From the NCBI GenBank assembly GCA_964645005.1, contig CAZXYS010000027.1:1-58627 (forward strand): a stretch of 58,627 bases of DNA, written 5' to 3'. The notes beneath the pieces are model-generated. The model was not told the DNA's origin and searched no databases. It saw nothing but the letters and a program-made list of their open reading frames with translations. The stretch comes from CAZXYS01 sp964645005 (GTDB lineage Bacteria > Bacteroidota > Ignavibacteria > Kapaibacteriales > UBA2268). The position numbers and the translations under genes are program-made. This document shows positions 46,186 through 54,807 of this stretch, in pieces (within the stretch, counting starts at the first letter, position 1; every line of letters begins with the position of its first letter).

Positions 46186-46360
46186 CACTCGGGTCCCCTC
46201 ATAGAGTGGAATTTCGTCAGATGTAACATTTGACGGGACGTAGTTGCAGCGAGCTGAAGCTCGCTGTTGCGAAACATTCCGGGAATTGACCCGGCGGTAA
46301 ACAGCCGGGTTGATAATGTGCCTCAATTCAGGAACTGCCCAGGGGTAAACCCCTGGTTTG
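46186..46360. repeat. structured array of hairpins with a tandem covarying unit
   Basis: Consecutive hairpins: 46186-46190/46204-46208 (5 bp), 46215-46223/46227-46235 (9 bp with one G-T), 46247-46254/46259-46266 (8 bp, loop TGAA), 46289-46295/46304-46310 (7 bp) and 46339-46345/46350-46356 (7 bp, loop TAAA). The last two belong to a tandem unit of about 50 bp (…ATTC.GG.A.TG.CC…GGTAAAC…GGTTTGATAA…TGTG). Their stem arms differ (ACCCGGC versus CCAGGGG) but both stay perfectly paired. The 111-codon frame across this array is therefore more likely the translation of a structured repeat than a protein. The flank 46131-46185 (CGCTACGCTAAGGCGTGG...) looks like part of the same element. Confidence 0.7.
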
Positions 46361-46707
46361 ATAAATATTTGTGTCTGTTGCATGGTTTTTCCTTTCGGTT
46401 TGTGTTTTTTGGCGGCAAGATAGTTATGACTGAATGTAACGACAAGGAAACTATCCAAAATATATCCTGAGATGGTCTTGAGATGATATTTGGATAGTTT
46501 TGAGATAGTTTAAAAAATATGAAGTTTTTTAAAAAGGTGAAAGGCTAAAGTTAATAGTTTTATTCTGTTATTATGTTTGTTTCCAATACAAACTGTCTCG
46601 GAATAGTAATGATTGCTAAGCATAAAAAAAATTTGGAAATTAAAATAAGTTTTAGTATATTAATATTAAATTAGTTTATCCATAATATAAGGGATAATGT
46701 CATGAAA

Positions 46708-46732
46708 TTCTATTCTATTCTATTCTATTCTA
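46708..46732 (+). repeat. pentanucleotide microsatellite (TTCTA)5 in a signal-peptide coding region
   Basis: Five perfect TTCTA units directly after ATG AAA (46702-46707). In the frame of this ATG the reading stops at 46738-46740 (TAG). Three units encode F-Y-S-I-L, a hydrophobic pentapeptide. With three or six units (any multiple of three) the ATG joins the downstream frame and gives a full signal peptide ending in LLSSFVASAQ. With five units it does not. GGGATAA lies upstream of the ATG as a possible ribosome binding site. Confidence 0.85.
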
Positions 46733-47602
46733 TTGAGTAGCTTTGTTGCCAGCGCACAAAATCCTTTTGATGTCGGTCTCGATACATCTGCAACCTATGA
46801 ATACCGAGATCTAACAACTTTTGTAGATAGAGGATTTGTTTCTTATCAAAACCCATGTCCATGTGATTGTGATGACATGATTTTGAGTAGTAATATGAAA
46901 TCAGGTCAAGATGATGATGAAGTATATTTGTATGGAGGAAGTGTTATAAACAATTTACGCTGCCAAAGAGTTGAACTAAATATCAGAGCTTGTAATGGCA
47001 ATGATATTAGTCAATTAGAAATTACTTTTGATGAAACTTCAGATGATTGTTATGATGATGATTTTTATATATACAGGGATATTGGTGGTGGTGAAGCAGT
47101 TTTGTGCGATCAAGATGGTCAGGATTATTTTGATCCTGAAATTGAAACAGGAGTAGTCTGTCTTAATCCGGCAATAGAAGCCTGCTCAACGGAAAAAGTA
47201 GTTTTTTATATATGTTCTGAGCATAATTATAATTGTGATGCAAATGAGGATCTTGTTTCAATCTCAACAGGACCAAATTGTGAAAAGGAAATGACCTTCT
47301 ATTGGGATTATATAGTCCCAGTGCCAATAATCGAAAGTGGTTCGGATAGAGATGATTTTTCTTTCTTAAATGATGTTCAGAACCAAGATAATAAAAATAC
47401 ATATCTCTCGAATAAAATTGAATATAAGATAATTAATATATTAACTAATGATGTTAAAACCAAAATGAGTAAAAATCAAATAGAAAATAAAAGTAATTCA
47501 ACGGTAGTTGAAAATCTTAATTTAAGTCCAGGTTTATATTTATTACAGATTTATAATAATAAAATATTAATTAAGCAAAGAAAGATTTTAATTGGATATT
47601 AA
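46733..47602 (+). CDS. AT-rich secreted protein with T9SS-like end; probably phase-variable, currently out of frame with its ATG
   Basis: The open frame encodes 289 residues from a nominal TTG. It begins in the middle of a signal peptide: SSFVASAQ, cut after AQ, then NPFDVGLDTS. The natural start is the ATG at 46702, separated by the (TTCTA)5 repeat and one frame off. The mature protein is Cys- and Asp-rich at the front (YQNPCPCDCDDMIL; DDCYDDDFYIY) and beta-rich. It ends with a shortened T9SS-type tail (VVENLNLSPGLYLLQIYNNK...QRKILIGY). No function is recognised. Gain of one repeat unit, or loss of two, would restore the frame. The base composition is much more AT-rich than that of upstream genes, as in the next gene, suggesting a transferred pair. 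Confidence 0.65.
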   Translation: MSSFVASAQNPFDVGLDTSATYEYRDLTTFVDRGFVSYQNPCPCDCDDMILSSNMKSGQDDDEVYLYGGSVINNLRCQRVELNIRACNGNDISQLEITFDETSDDCYDDDFYIYRDIGGGEAVLCDQDGQDYFDPEIETGVVCLNPAIEACSTEKVVFYICSEHNYNCDANEDLVSISTGPNCEKEMTFYWDYIVPVPIIESGSDRDDFSFLNDVQNQDNKNTYLSNKIEYKIINILTNDVKTKMSKNQIENKSNSTVVENLNLSPGLYLLQIYNNKILIKQRKILIGY

Positions 47603-47761
47603 AACAATAATTTTTATTTAATGTAATATATTTGTTATTCCTATCCTAAGTAATTTAATATTTGATAGGAATGACATTTATTTATTAGGCGAAATTAGTT
47701 AACTTGCATAAATATATAAATTTTATTTTTTTATATGAAATTTTTAAAAATCGGGGATAAG

Positions 47762-49213
47762 ATGAGACACTTAATTTATTTGATGATTTTCTTTTTCCAT
47801 ATATCTGCTTTTGCTCAGGATTTTGTAGTTCCTGATAATATTGACTGTGGAAAATTTAATATTCGTATTAATAATTACGAAGATGCAGATGATAAGTATA
47901 TCCTAACGGCACGTCAATACTCAAAAAGTAAAATAATAAATATTTCCAATGATGTTATTTATTTATATGACTCCAAAGTAATATATTCTTATGACAACGA
48001 TATTGTCGATAATGGGAATTATATAATTCCAGGAGTAGGTCCCAATTGTTCATATCCGGGAGACACGTTAGGTATTACAATTAAATGCAAGGCTAAATAT
48101 TTGGATGAAATCAGTCAAGCAGGTAAATATTTACGAGGTACTTATCGTATATTTTATAGAAAAAGAAATTCATTGAAGCTGGATTCTATTGATATTGGAT
48201 TTAAATTTAAGGTAGTTGATAAAGAAGAATTATTTATAATGGGTGAAAAAAATATTAACAGTAGTGCATATCCATATTATTTTGAACAAAAACGACATAG
48301 ATCAGGTTTTCTCTTTCTTTTCAATGCGCAAGAAAAAAACTTTGTAATCGACTCCATTAATTATTCCACTGTAGGCAATAATATAGATTCTTTGGAATTT
48401 AATGTTAAAGATTCAACAATAAATTCATTTCCATATAAAGTTAAAGTAAATAAATTCTTTGGAATTGATGTCAATTATAGATTTATAGATAGAGAAAACA
48501 GTGCATGTAATTTTTCTATTTTCGGACACTACGAAGGTGAAACAGATCAGGTTATTTATCAAGATACTATTAACTTAGATGTATCCGTAACCGATGATTT
48601 ATATATGTCCCGATATGATGCTCCATTTGAAGATTCTCTTTATACTTTTATGGGAGATACAATTTCCTTTAGAGATATAAGAATATATAATTTTACCGAT
48701 GAATCCTGGGATTTAAATAAAGTCAATTATGAAATTTTAGCTGGTGAAAATTCGCTTTTATTTCAACCGGCTTTTCCTATACCAAAGACTATAGAGAAGA
48801 ATGAGAATATTAAATTGGAGGAATTTAAATACATTAATTTATCAAAGGGATACAAAAAAATATTAATTAACCTTGAGTTTACCAATGGTGATAGAGATAA
48901 GATTAATCATAATGTCGTCTATTCATTTTATATTGATTTCTTCACTGATGTAAAAGAACCTATAAACGCAAGTAATAATATCTCTATTATACCAAATCCA
49001 GCTACTGATAAGGTATACATAAAATTCCCAAATGAAACATTATTAGGAAATTCAATTAAAGTTTTCAATAACAATGGAAAGCTATTATCAAGCAGTAAAG
49101 TTGATAATAACAATTATTTAATAAATACTGAAAAATTTCCGAATGGAGTCTATCATATTTTTATAAAAAATAAAGATAAATTCTTTAGTAAAAGCTTTTT
49201 AGTTATTCATTAA
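47762..49213 (+). CDS. AT-rich secreted T9SS cargo protein of unknown function
   Basis: 483 residues from the ATG at 47762, chosen because it directly begins a signal peptide (MRHLIYLMIFFFHISAFAQ) and has CGGGGATAAG upstream. An in-frame ATG 27 nt earlier would add a charged MKFLKIGDK that does not fit. The mature part is beta-rich and Tyr/Asn-rich with no known enzyme motif, possibly several Ig-like repeats. The C-terminus has NISIIPNPATDKVYIKF, IKVFNNNGKLLSSSK and GVYHIFIKNKDKFFSKSF, a T9SS type A sorting domain. It shares strong AT bias with the preceding phase-variable gene and is convergent with the DUF3160 gene. Confidence 0.82.
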   Translation: MRHLIYLMIFFFHISAFAQDFVVPDNIDCGKFNIRINNYEDADDKYILTARQYSKSKIINISNDVIYLYDSKVIYSYDNDIVDNGNYIIPGVGPNCSYPGDTLGITIKCKAKYLDEISQAGKYLRGTYRIFYRKRNSLKLDSIDIGFKFKVVDKEELFIMGEKNINSSAYPYYFEQKRHRSGFLFLFNAQEKNFVIDSINYSTVGNNIDSLEFNVKDSTINSFPYKVKVNKFFGIDVNYRFIDRENSACNFSIFGHYEGETDQVIYQDTINLDVSVTDDLYMSRYDAPFEDSLYTFMGDTISFRDIRIYNFTDESWDLNKVNYEILAGENSLLFQPAFPIPKTIEKNENIKLEEFKYINLSKGYKKILINLEFTNGDRDKINHNVVYSFYIDFFTDVKEPINASNNISIIPNPATDKVYIKFPNETLLGNSIKVFNNNGKLLSSSKVDNNNYLINTEKFPNGVYHIFIKNKDKFFSKSFLVIH

Positions 49214-49322
49214 TTTAGTATTCCACCTTTGTGTGTTATCAAGAGAAAATCAGCAATTTTGTTTGATTCCGTGTTTTGAACATCGGCGATAAGAGGTTCC
49301 ATCTGAAAATGTTGGTGGAGTA

Positions 49323-49383
49323 GATTCTAACTTAAAATTAATATCCCCACCATTAGACTGAATTTCAGAATTTAGTTAGAATC
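49323..49383. repeat. inverted repeat between convergent genes
   Basis: GATTCTAACT (49323-49332) and AGTTAGAATC (49374-49383) are perfect 10-bp complements, 41 bp apart. They lie between the 3' ends of two convergent genes (49213 and 49393). They could form a long stem-loop in either transcript or mark the ends of a small lost element. Confidence 0.4.
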
Positions 49384-49392
49384 GAATCTATC

Positions 49393-51954
49393 TTACCTCA
49401 CCAGATTCATCTTGCCCGTCTGCGTATGCCCGCCAATATTTATCTTATAAATATAAACGCCGGTGGGCACATCATTGCCGTTATCATCATTGCCGTACCA
49501 GCGGATATTGTAATTATTTGCCGGCAAACGCTCATTCATCAGTGATTTTATCTTCGTTCCGGCTGAATTATAGACCGCCGCTTCCACTTTCTCATTTCGT
49601 AGTGAAGGCGGAACGGTAAATGCTATCATCGTAGAATTGGCAAAAGGATTCGGGAAGTTTCTCGCATTGAAATCAGAGCCGGCTTGCGGCTTTTCTTCGA
49701 CGTCCGTTTCAATAGTGAACAACTGTGTATATTCGCCGGGTTCTCTGCCTCTCTCATCGGCGATGTATTTATTAACGTAGGATGGGCGGCTGGCTTCCTG
49801 GTATCTGGTCTGCCATTCTTCATCAGTTAATCTTTCAAATCCTTCAGTTACGTATTCGAAATAGCTTGCCACAGGACCTGCGAATGTGCACTTCTCGCCG
49901 TTGGGTCTTTCCGTGACAAGAATCATCAAGTTAACCGGACCGGTGCCGCCGTGCAGTACCCAGCCTAACTCATTTCCCCATTCATCCGTAGGCACAGTAT
50001 GGACATCTGCGACAAGATAATCTTTGGTTTTATCCATATCCCTTTCAAAGCTGTCTTTCCTGATTTCCTGTCCCAGGAATAATCCAACATACCAGCCGTT
50101 TAATGTAGCGCCACAGACCTGTTCCGGTTCCCGCATCATTGATTGCAGGAAGTGTAACTCCCTGTCATTGAGAGGTTGAGCATTGATCTCTTTACGAGCG
50201 ATAGTTTCCAAAGTGTCGCATACGTTTTTAAATCCTTTCCAGAAATATTCATACCAGCCCCTATTACACATTTCACTGACCTTCAACTCAACTTCAACCA
50301 TTCGCTCTGCAAATTTCCCAGCATATTTAAATGTCTCGGGATAAGGATCGACGTAACTATGCGGGAAACTACAGACAACACCGCCATCAGTATAAGGCTG
50401 TTTGGCGTATAGCAGGAAGTCGTGGCGAAGCTCTGACCATTGCGCTAACTGGCTGGACATTGTCCGCTGCCACCAGGCTGCCGTTTGGAAGACTTCGGGC
50501 AGTTGCTTGCGATTTTCCGGCGGGTTCATTTCGCGGATTGAATTTAGCCAGGCAGTGTAGCAATTGCTATTCCAGTAATCATCCTCATAGCCGTTTATGA
50601 GATACCGCAATGCTGCCAGATTAGCAGCATAGGGATATTCTTCGAGTTCGGGTTTTAAAAGCTGTGCTGCGGCGTCATTGCCAAGAGCGAACAATATGTC
50701 GAGAGTTGACGGCAGCAGACGAGGTACTTTTTCCCCTTTAAATTTAATTTGATCATAGACAACCTGCTGCGTAATATATCCGTCTATTGTCGCTCTCTGC
50801 CCCATGAAATAAAATGCTGCGGGCGGATCGACCTGCTCTGCTTTTTGTATATCCGAAAAGATTATTTGCGAATTGACAAGCTGCTTCGAAGATGACAATT
50901 CCAGCAGTTTTGATTGAAATTCTTCCTGTACGGATTTAGACGCTAAGTCAGCAGGTTTATCAACGCCCACATCATTCATAACATCCAGGACTTCCTGCAA
51001 ATTCACATTATCCTGCCTGCCCAGCAGTGCTCCGAGTACTTCGTCAATATCGAGCATATCATTAACTACACCTGTCTTCGCGGCTGCATCTGCCAGCAGT
51101 GTCAGCAGAATATTCTGCCTGTGAATGTCTTCAGGTTTTTGTTTATAATATGGATCCTGATTTTTGGGTGCGGTGATATAAATTTCCGTCCTGCCGAGCC
51201 ACATCATGCCGCGGAAATATCTTTTCAGTTTATCGCTGTCGGTGTAATGTCCGCGGGGTTTAAACTGACTGAAATCGACTCGTCTCAATGCTGATGAAAA
51301 AAGTCTGTAATCAATCGCAGCTTCTTTATTGCTATATTTCAGCAACTCATCAACAGTTTCCTGGTTCTCTGAGAAATTAGCTTTTAAATCTTTGTTTTCC
51401 AGCATTGAGCGGGCGACTGTTAGATATACATCCATATCATTTACCGCTTTCTGATACTCGTCGGCGCTGCTGAGACCTTTGTATTTCTTAACTTCCGAAT
51501 GCATTTTTGAAAGTACCATTTCAATCTTAGGCAGCAGGCATTTTTCCTCCACGGATTTCAATTCATTATCGAAAGAAGCATGCAAAGCATGTAAAATAGC
51601 ATCCGCCGAAACATATACCGGCAAATCCTTATGGAAAACATCATAAAGTGCTTTATGGAAAGATTCGTACGAAAGCCGCTTCGTAACGACAAAGCCATGC
51701 TTGCTTATCCTCGACTTTTCATAATCGGTCAGGTTGTATTTATCGGCAACCTGATCGAAATAATCGGCGTCGGAATATTCCGTTATCGCATTTTCTTCGA
51801 ACATGCCTGCCGGATATTCCTGCAGAAGCTCGTCGGCGGTCATATTTTTGTGTTCTTCGAGAAATTCCTGGTATCCTTCAATACTGAAGCGGTCCTGCGC
51901 CAATGCCGGTACCGTTAACCATATCGATATGATAATAAGTAACAACTTTTTCAC
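49393..51954 (-). CDS. DUF3160 secreted protein with T9SS sorting domain
   Basis: 853 residues from GTG at 51954, which directly begins the signal peptide (MKKLLLIIISIWLTVPALAQ) and has GGTGA 5 nt upstream; TTG/GTG codons 9-12 nt earlier are less likely. Most of the protein is the helical DUF3160 domain (about 75-650), recognisable by SYESFHKALYDVFHKDLPVYVSADAILHALH (in part) and SFDNELKSVEEKCLLP. Then come a segment with TDEWGNELGWVLHGGTGPVNLMIL and a T9SS type A end (ARNFPNPFANSTMIAFTVP, AVYNSAGTKIKSLM, NGNDVPTGVYIYKINIGG). The biochemical role of DUF3160 is unknown. It is a monocistronic gene divergent from the LOG-family gene. Confidence 0.88.
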   Translation of the reverse strand: MKKLLLIIISIWLTVPALAQDRFSIEGYQEFLEEHKNMTADELLQEYPAGMFEENAITEYSDADYFDQVADKYNLTDYEKSRISKHGFVVTKRLSYESFHKALYDVFHKDLPVYVSADAILHALHASFDNELKSVEEKCLLPKIEMVLSKMHSEVKKYKGLSSADEYQKAVNDMDVYLTVARSMLENKDLKANFSENQETVDELLKYSNKEAAIDYRLFSSALRRVDFSQFKPRGHYTDSDKLKRYFRGMMWLGRTEIYITAPKNQDPYYKQKPEDIHRQNILLTLLADAAAKTGVVNDMLDIDEVLGALLGRQDNVNLQEVLDVMNDVGVDKPADLASKSVQEEFQSKLLELSSSKQLVNSQIIFSDIQKAEQVDPPAAFYFMGQRATIDGYITQQVVYDQIKFKGEKVPRLLPSTLDILFALGNDAAAQLLKPELEEYPYAANLAALRYLINGYEDDYWNSNCYTAWLNSIREMNPPENRKQLPEVFQTAAWWQRTMSSQLAQWSELRHDFLLYAKQPYTDGGVVCSFPHSYVDPYPETFKYAGKFAERMVEVELKVSEMCNRGWYEYFWKGFKNVCDTLETIARKEINAQPLNDRELHFLQSMMREPEQVCGATLNGWYVGLFLGQEIRKDSFERDMDKTKDYLVADVHTVPTDEWGNELGWVLHGGTGPVNLMILVTERPNGEKCTFAGPVASYFEYVTEGFERLTDEEWQTRYQEASRPSYVNKYIADERGREPGEYTQLFTIETDVEEKPQAGSDFNARNFPNPFANSTMIAFTVPPSLRNEKVEAAVYNSAGTKIKSLMNERLPANNYNIRWYGNDDNGNDVPTGVYIYKINIGGHTQTGKMNLVR

Positions 51955-52085
51955 AACTATCACCAATTATTTTTGAAATTCGTGAACCTATATACTAATA
52001 ATAACACATAAAGTCAAGAAATGTCACAAAAAAAATTTAATTTTTTTATAATTTTGTTTAAAAAAACGATATGGACAGGTAGAAA

Positions 52086-52667
52086 TTGAAAAAAGCAACT
52101 ATATATTGTGCATCGAGCGACCGGGTGGATCCATTCTATCTCGATGAATCGGAACGACTTGGCAGACTACTTGCAGAGAGCGGCTGGGAAATCATCTATG
52201 GCGGCGGCAGAGTCGGGCTCATGGGGCGGCTCGCGGAAGGCGTCATCAAAGCCGGCGGCAGTATAAAAGGCGTCATACCCCGCTTCATGATGACCATCGA
52301 ACTCGGACACAATGGCATAACCGAACTGCAGGTAGTCAACGACATGCACGAACGCCAGGCAATCATGCAGAAGGAAGCCGACGTAATCATCACGTTACCC
52401 GGCGGCAGCGGCTCTTTCTGCGAATTTTTCGAATCAATATCCTGGCGGCGCCTCGGCTTGATAACAGCGCCGATAGTGCTTCTTAACCTGAAGAACTATT
52501 ACGCTCCCATGATCGAAATGCTCGACAAATCCATCGGCGAAAACTTCATGCACAAGGAATACCACCGAATATGGAAAACGACGAACACCCTCGAGGAGAC
52601 GATGGACTATGTGAATGGGCTGGAAGTTTTTAAGGGGAGGAAGATTGAGATAGGAAGATATATTTGA
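52086..52667 (+). CDS. LOG-family (TIGR00730) Rossmann-fold protein
   Basis: 193 residues. It resembles lysine decarboxylase-like/LOG proteins, which hydrolyse nucleoside 5'-monophosphates to the base and ribose 5-phosphate. GGGRVGLMGRLAEG is present, as is Arg90 of MHERQAIM. The signature is PGGSGSFCE (105-113) in place of the usual PGGxGTxxE: Ser replaces Thr but the Glu is kept. The start is TTG at 52086 (KKATIYCASS), with no ATG in range. Activity is likely but the substrate is not known. It is a single gene between the divergent DUF3160 gene and the methyltransferase. Confidence 0.88.
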   Translation: MKKATIYCASSDRVDPFYLDESERLGRLLAESGWEIIYGGGRVGLMGRLAEGVIKAGGSIKGVIPRFMMTIELGHNGITELQVVNDMHERQAIMQKEADVIITLPGGSGSFCEFFESISWRRLGLITAPIVLLNLKNYYAPMIEMLDKSIGENFMHKEYHRIWKTTNTLEETMDYVNGLEVFKGRKIEIGRYI

Positions 52668-52732
52668 TTTTAAATTAATATATCAGCCGAAAATTTATTG
52701 ATTTTTCAATAATATTATTATTTTTGCATAAA

Positions 52733-52751
52733 GTTGTATAACGTTGTGTAA
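52733..52751 (+). promoter_or_regulatory. tandem direct repeat at the methyltransferase start, possible operator
   Basis: GTTGTATAAC then GTTGTGTAA: two 9-bp copies with one mismatch, 10 bp apart (one helical turn), ending 6 nt before the ATG. A protein bound here would block translation initiation signals or promoter clearance. The helix-turn-helix at the N-terminus of the methyltransferase itself is a candidate ligand. Confidence 0.4.
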
Positions 52752-52757
52752 TGATAA

Positions 52758-53828
52758 ATGGATAAATATCTATCAATAAGTGAAGCTGCCGAAAAATTAG
52801 GCGTAAGCCCGGAAACTTTAAGACGCTGGGATAATTCCGGCAAATTCAAGTGCGTGCGCCATCCAATCAATAACTACAGGGTCTATTCTGAGACTCAGGT
52901 TTTGTCATTGTTTAATGAGATAAAATTAGTTGATGAGAAAAAGGAAAATGAATTAAATAGCTTAGAACCATATTTCACAACTGACCTCGGCAGATTATAT
53001 CATATAGATGCGGTCGAATTTCTCAGATCGATTGAAGAAAATTCGGTCGATTTGATATTTGCAGATCCGCCATATAATATTAAAAAAGCGCAATGGGATT
53101 CTTTCTCTTCTCAGAAAGAATATGTTGATTGGAGCATGGAATGGATAAAACAATCACATCGAATTCTGAAAAAGACAGGCTCTCTCTTCATTTGTGGCTT
53201 TTCTGAGATCCTGGCAGACTTGAAATGGTCGGCTGCGCCCTTGTTTGCTGGGTGCAAGTGGCTGGTCTGGTTTTATAGAAATAAAGCTAATTTAGGCAAT
53301 GATTGGGGGCGTTCTCACGAAAGTATCCTGCATTTCAGAAAGAGCAAAGAATTTGTATTCAACATCGACAATGTGAGAATACCTTACAACCAGCATACGT
53401 TGAAATATCCCATGAGATCGCAAGCAGAGACTTCACAATATTCCAACGGCGGAAAGAAAAAGGATTACAACTGGGAACCAAATCCATTAGGAGCCAAGCC
53501 GAAAGATGTTTTCGAAATACCCACTATCTCAAACCACTCATGGGAAAAAACCGAGCATAAAACCCAAAAGCCGGTAGAATTGCTAAGGAAAGTTATTCTT
53601 TCATCCTCGAAGGAATCAGATCTCGTCGTCGATCCTTTTGGCGGTTCAGGTACAACCTATGCTGCAGCAGAGGCTTATGACCGCCATTGGTTAGGCTCGG
53701 AACTTGAGCAGGAATATTGCGAAATAATAAAGAACAGAATCGGCGATAATGGTAATATCCAGCGGATCCGTTCAGCAAAGGATGAGATGGAATCACAAAA
53801 GAGAAGAAAACAATTAAGGGGTGAGTAA
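52758..53828 (+). CDS. DNA methyltransferase (beta-class N4/N6) with N-terminal MerR-like helix-turn-helix
   Basis: 356 residues. Residues 1-55 are a MerR/excisionase-type winged helix (YLSISEAAEKLGVSPETLRR, then WDNSGKFKCVRHP, YRVYSETQV). The catalytic part has motif IV DPPY at 103-106 (FADPPYNIKKAQWD) before motif I DPFGGSGTT at 292-300, with KPVELLRKVI between them, which is the beta-class order. It transfers methyl from S-adenosylmethionine to the N6 of A or N4 of C in the recognition site. It is paired with the convergent endonuclease gene, overlapping it by 15 bp. The N-terminal DNA-binding domain could let the enzyme repress its own gene, as in some 5mC methyltransferases with N-terminal HTH (inference). 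Confidence 0.9.
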   Translation: MDKYLSISEAAEKLGVSPETLRRWDNSGKFKCVRHPINNYRVYSETQVLSLFNEIKLVDEKKENELNSLEPYFTTDLGRLYHIDAVEFLRSIEENSVDLIFADPPYNIKKAQWDSFSSQKEYVDWSMEWIKQSHRILKKTGSLFICGFSEILADLKWSAAPLFAGCKWLVWFYRNKANLGNDWGRSHESILHFRKSKEFVFNIDNVRIPYNQHTLKYPMRSQAETSQYSNGGKKKDYNWEPNPLGAKPKDVFEIPTISNHSWEKTEHKTQKPVELLRKVILSSSKESDLVVDPFGGSGTTYAAAEAYDRHWLGSELEQEYCEIIKNRIGDNGNIQRIRSAKDEMESQKRRKQLRGE

Positions 53829-54704
53829 TTTCCATATATCACTTAACAACAATGTTGAAAATGGCTTCATGTGTTGATTTAGAGGCGATTTTAAAGAATT
53901 CGGCGGCATATCCAAATAATAGACACCGTCAAGCTGGGTCAAAAATTTAGAATAAACCATAAATAACCCCGAAACAAGTGTAAAACTGATATTATCAGAC
54001 TCTTTTCTTTGAACATCATTAAGAAATATACCTATTATTCTTTGAGGATGCCCTACGAACCTTTCCAAAAGCATTTTATCGATGAATATTTTTCCCATCC
54101 TATCTTTGGAAGTGGTCTTTACAGCGACTACGATCTCTTTTTCGTGAATTGATTGATTAGTCGAGTTGACTTGCTCAAAGGGCGATAAGATCATATCATT
54201 TTCACATCTGTAGATCTTTTGTCCATCCTCGGTTTCATAAGGTATTTGCAGGACTATTCTCTTATTATTTATTCCGATCTCTGTGAAGACTGTCTTTATC
54301 AACTCTTCGAATCTGTTCCCAACATGCTTTCGGGCGCTATTTGGATTGACGAGCAAGTCTAATCCAGCGCCGATCATCTGTTGAATTGTGTATAAATACC
54401 TGTCAAAAACATAATAATCCTTATTCTCGAAATTATGTTTGCCGTGCTTTAGTTTATTGATAATATTCAGAAACCTTGTACCATAGCTCTTAAAATCCTT
54501 TTCATCGGTAATTATCAATTCTGTATTTATTGGTCTAACAAATTTTTTGACACCAGCTATTTCTGAGGTGAAAATCACATACTTACCTTTTATTTTTTTA
54601 TCGCTGACAACAGCAGGCAAATAATTTAAAACTCGCATAGCAAGCCCGCTGAATTCTTTCAGGCTGTTTTTTGGTGTCTGAAGGTCTTGATCTAAAGCGC
54701 CCAT
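53814..54704 (-). CDS. probable type II restriction endonuclease (PD-(D/E)XK)
   Basis: 296 residues, assigned from motif and context. HVGNRFEELIKTVF (helix with Glu133/134), CENDMIL (Asp170) and IVVAVKTTSKDRMGKIF (Lys196) are spaced as in a PD-(D/E)XK core. The position normally held by Glu is Ala194 (AVK). The KTTxKDR string is seen in EcoRII-like and other restriction enzymes (family knowledge). The gene is tail-to-tail with the methyltransferase, sharing 15 bp, which is a classic type II layout. It has its own start, divergent from rarA. Recognition site unknown. Confidence 0.78.
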   Translation of the reverse strand: MGALDQDLQTPKNSLKEFSGLAMRVLNYLPAVVSDKKIKGKYVIFTSEIAGVKKFVRPINTELIITDEKDFKSYGTRFLNIINKLKHGKHNFENKDYYVFDRYLYTIQQMIGAGLDLLVNPNSARKHVGNRFEELIKTVFTEIGINNKRIVLQIPYETEDGQKIYRCENDMILSPFEQVNSTNQSIHEKEIVVAVKTTSKDRMGKIFIDKMLLERFVGHPQRIIGIFLNDVQRKESDNISFTLVSGLFMVYSKFLTQLDGVYYLDMPPNSLKSPLNQHMKPFSTLLLSDIWKLLTP

Positions 54705-54807
54705 TTAATTCCAATTAATTTATCCAAAAACATTTCCTTTATCTTTTCTTCTTTAAATCATATCTTTGGATAAAGTTACGAAATTTATTCACAAATTCCT
54801 ATTTACC

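Noticed and set aside
46123..46458. 111-codon minus-strand ORF over the hairpin array
   Set aside because: It spans five hairpins and a tandem repeat, and its residues follow the repeat. No domain or ribosome binding site is seen. Treated as translation of a structured repeat.
46708..46732. Reading the TTCTA repeat as a CRISPR or satellite array
   Set aside because: The units are 5 nt without spacers and lie within a signal-peptide coding sequence.
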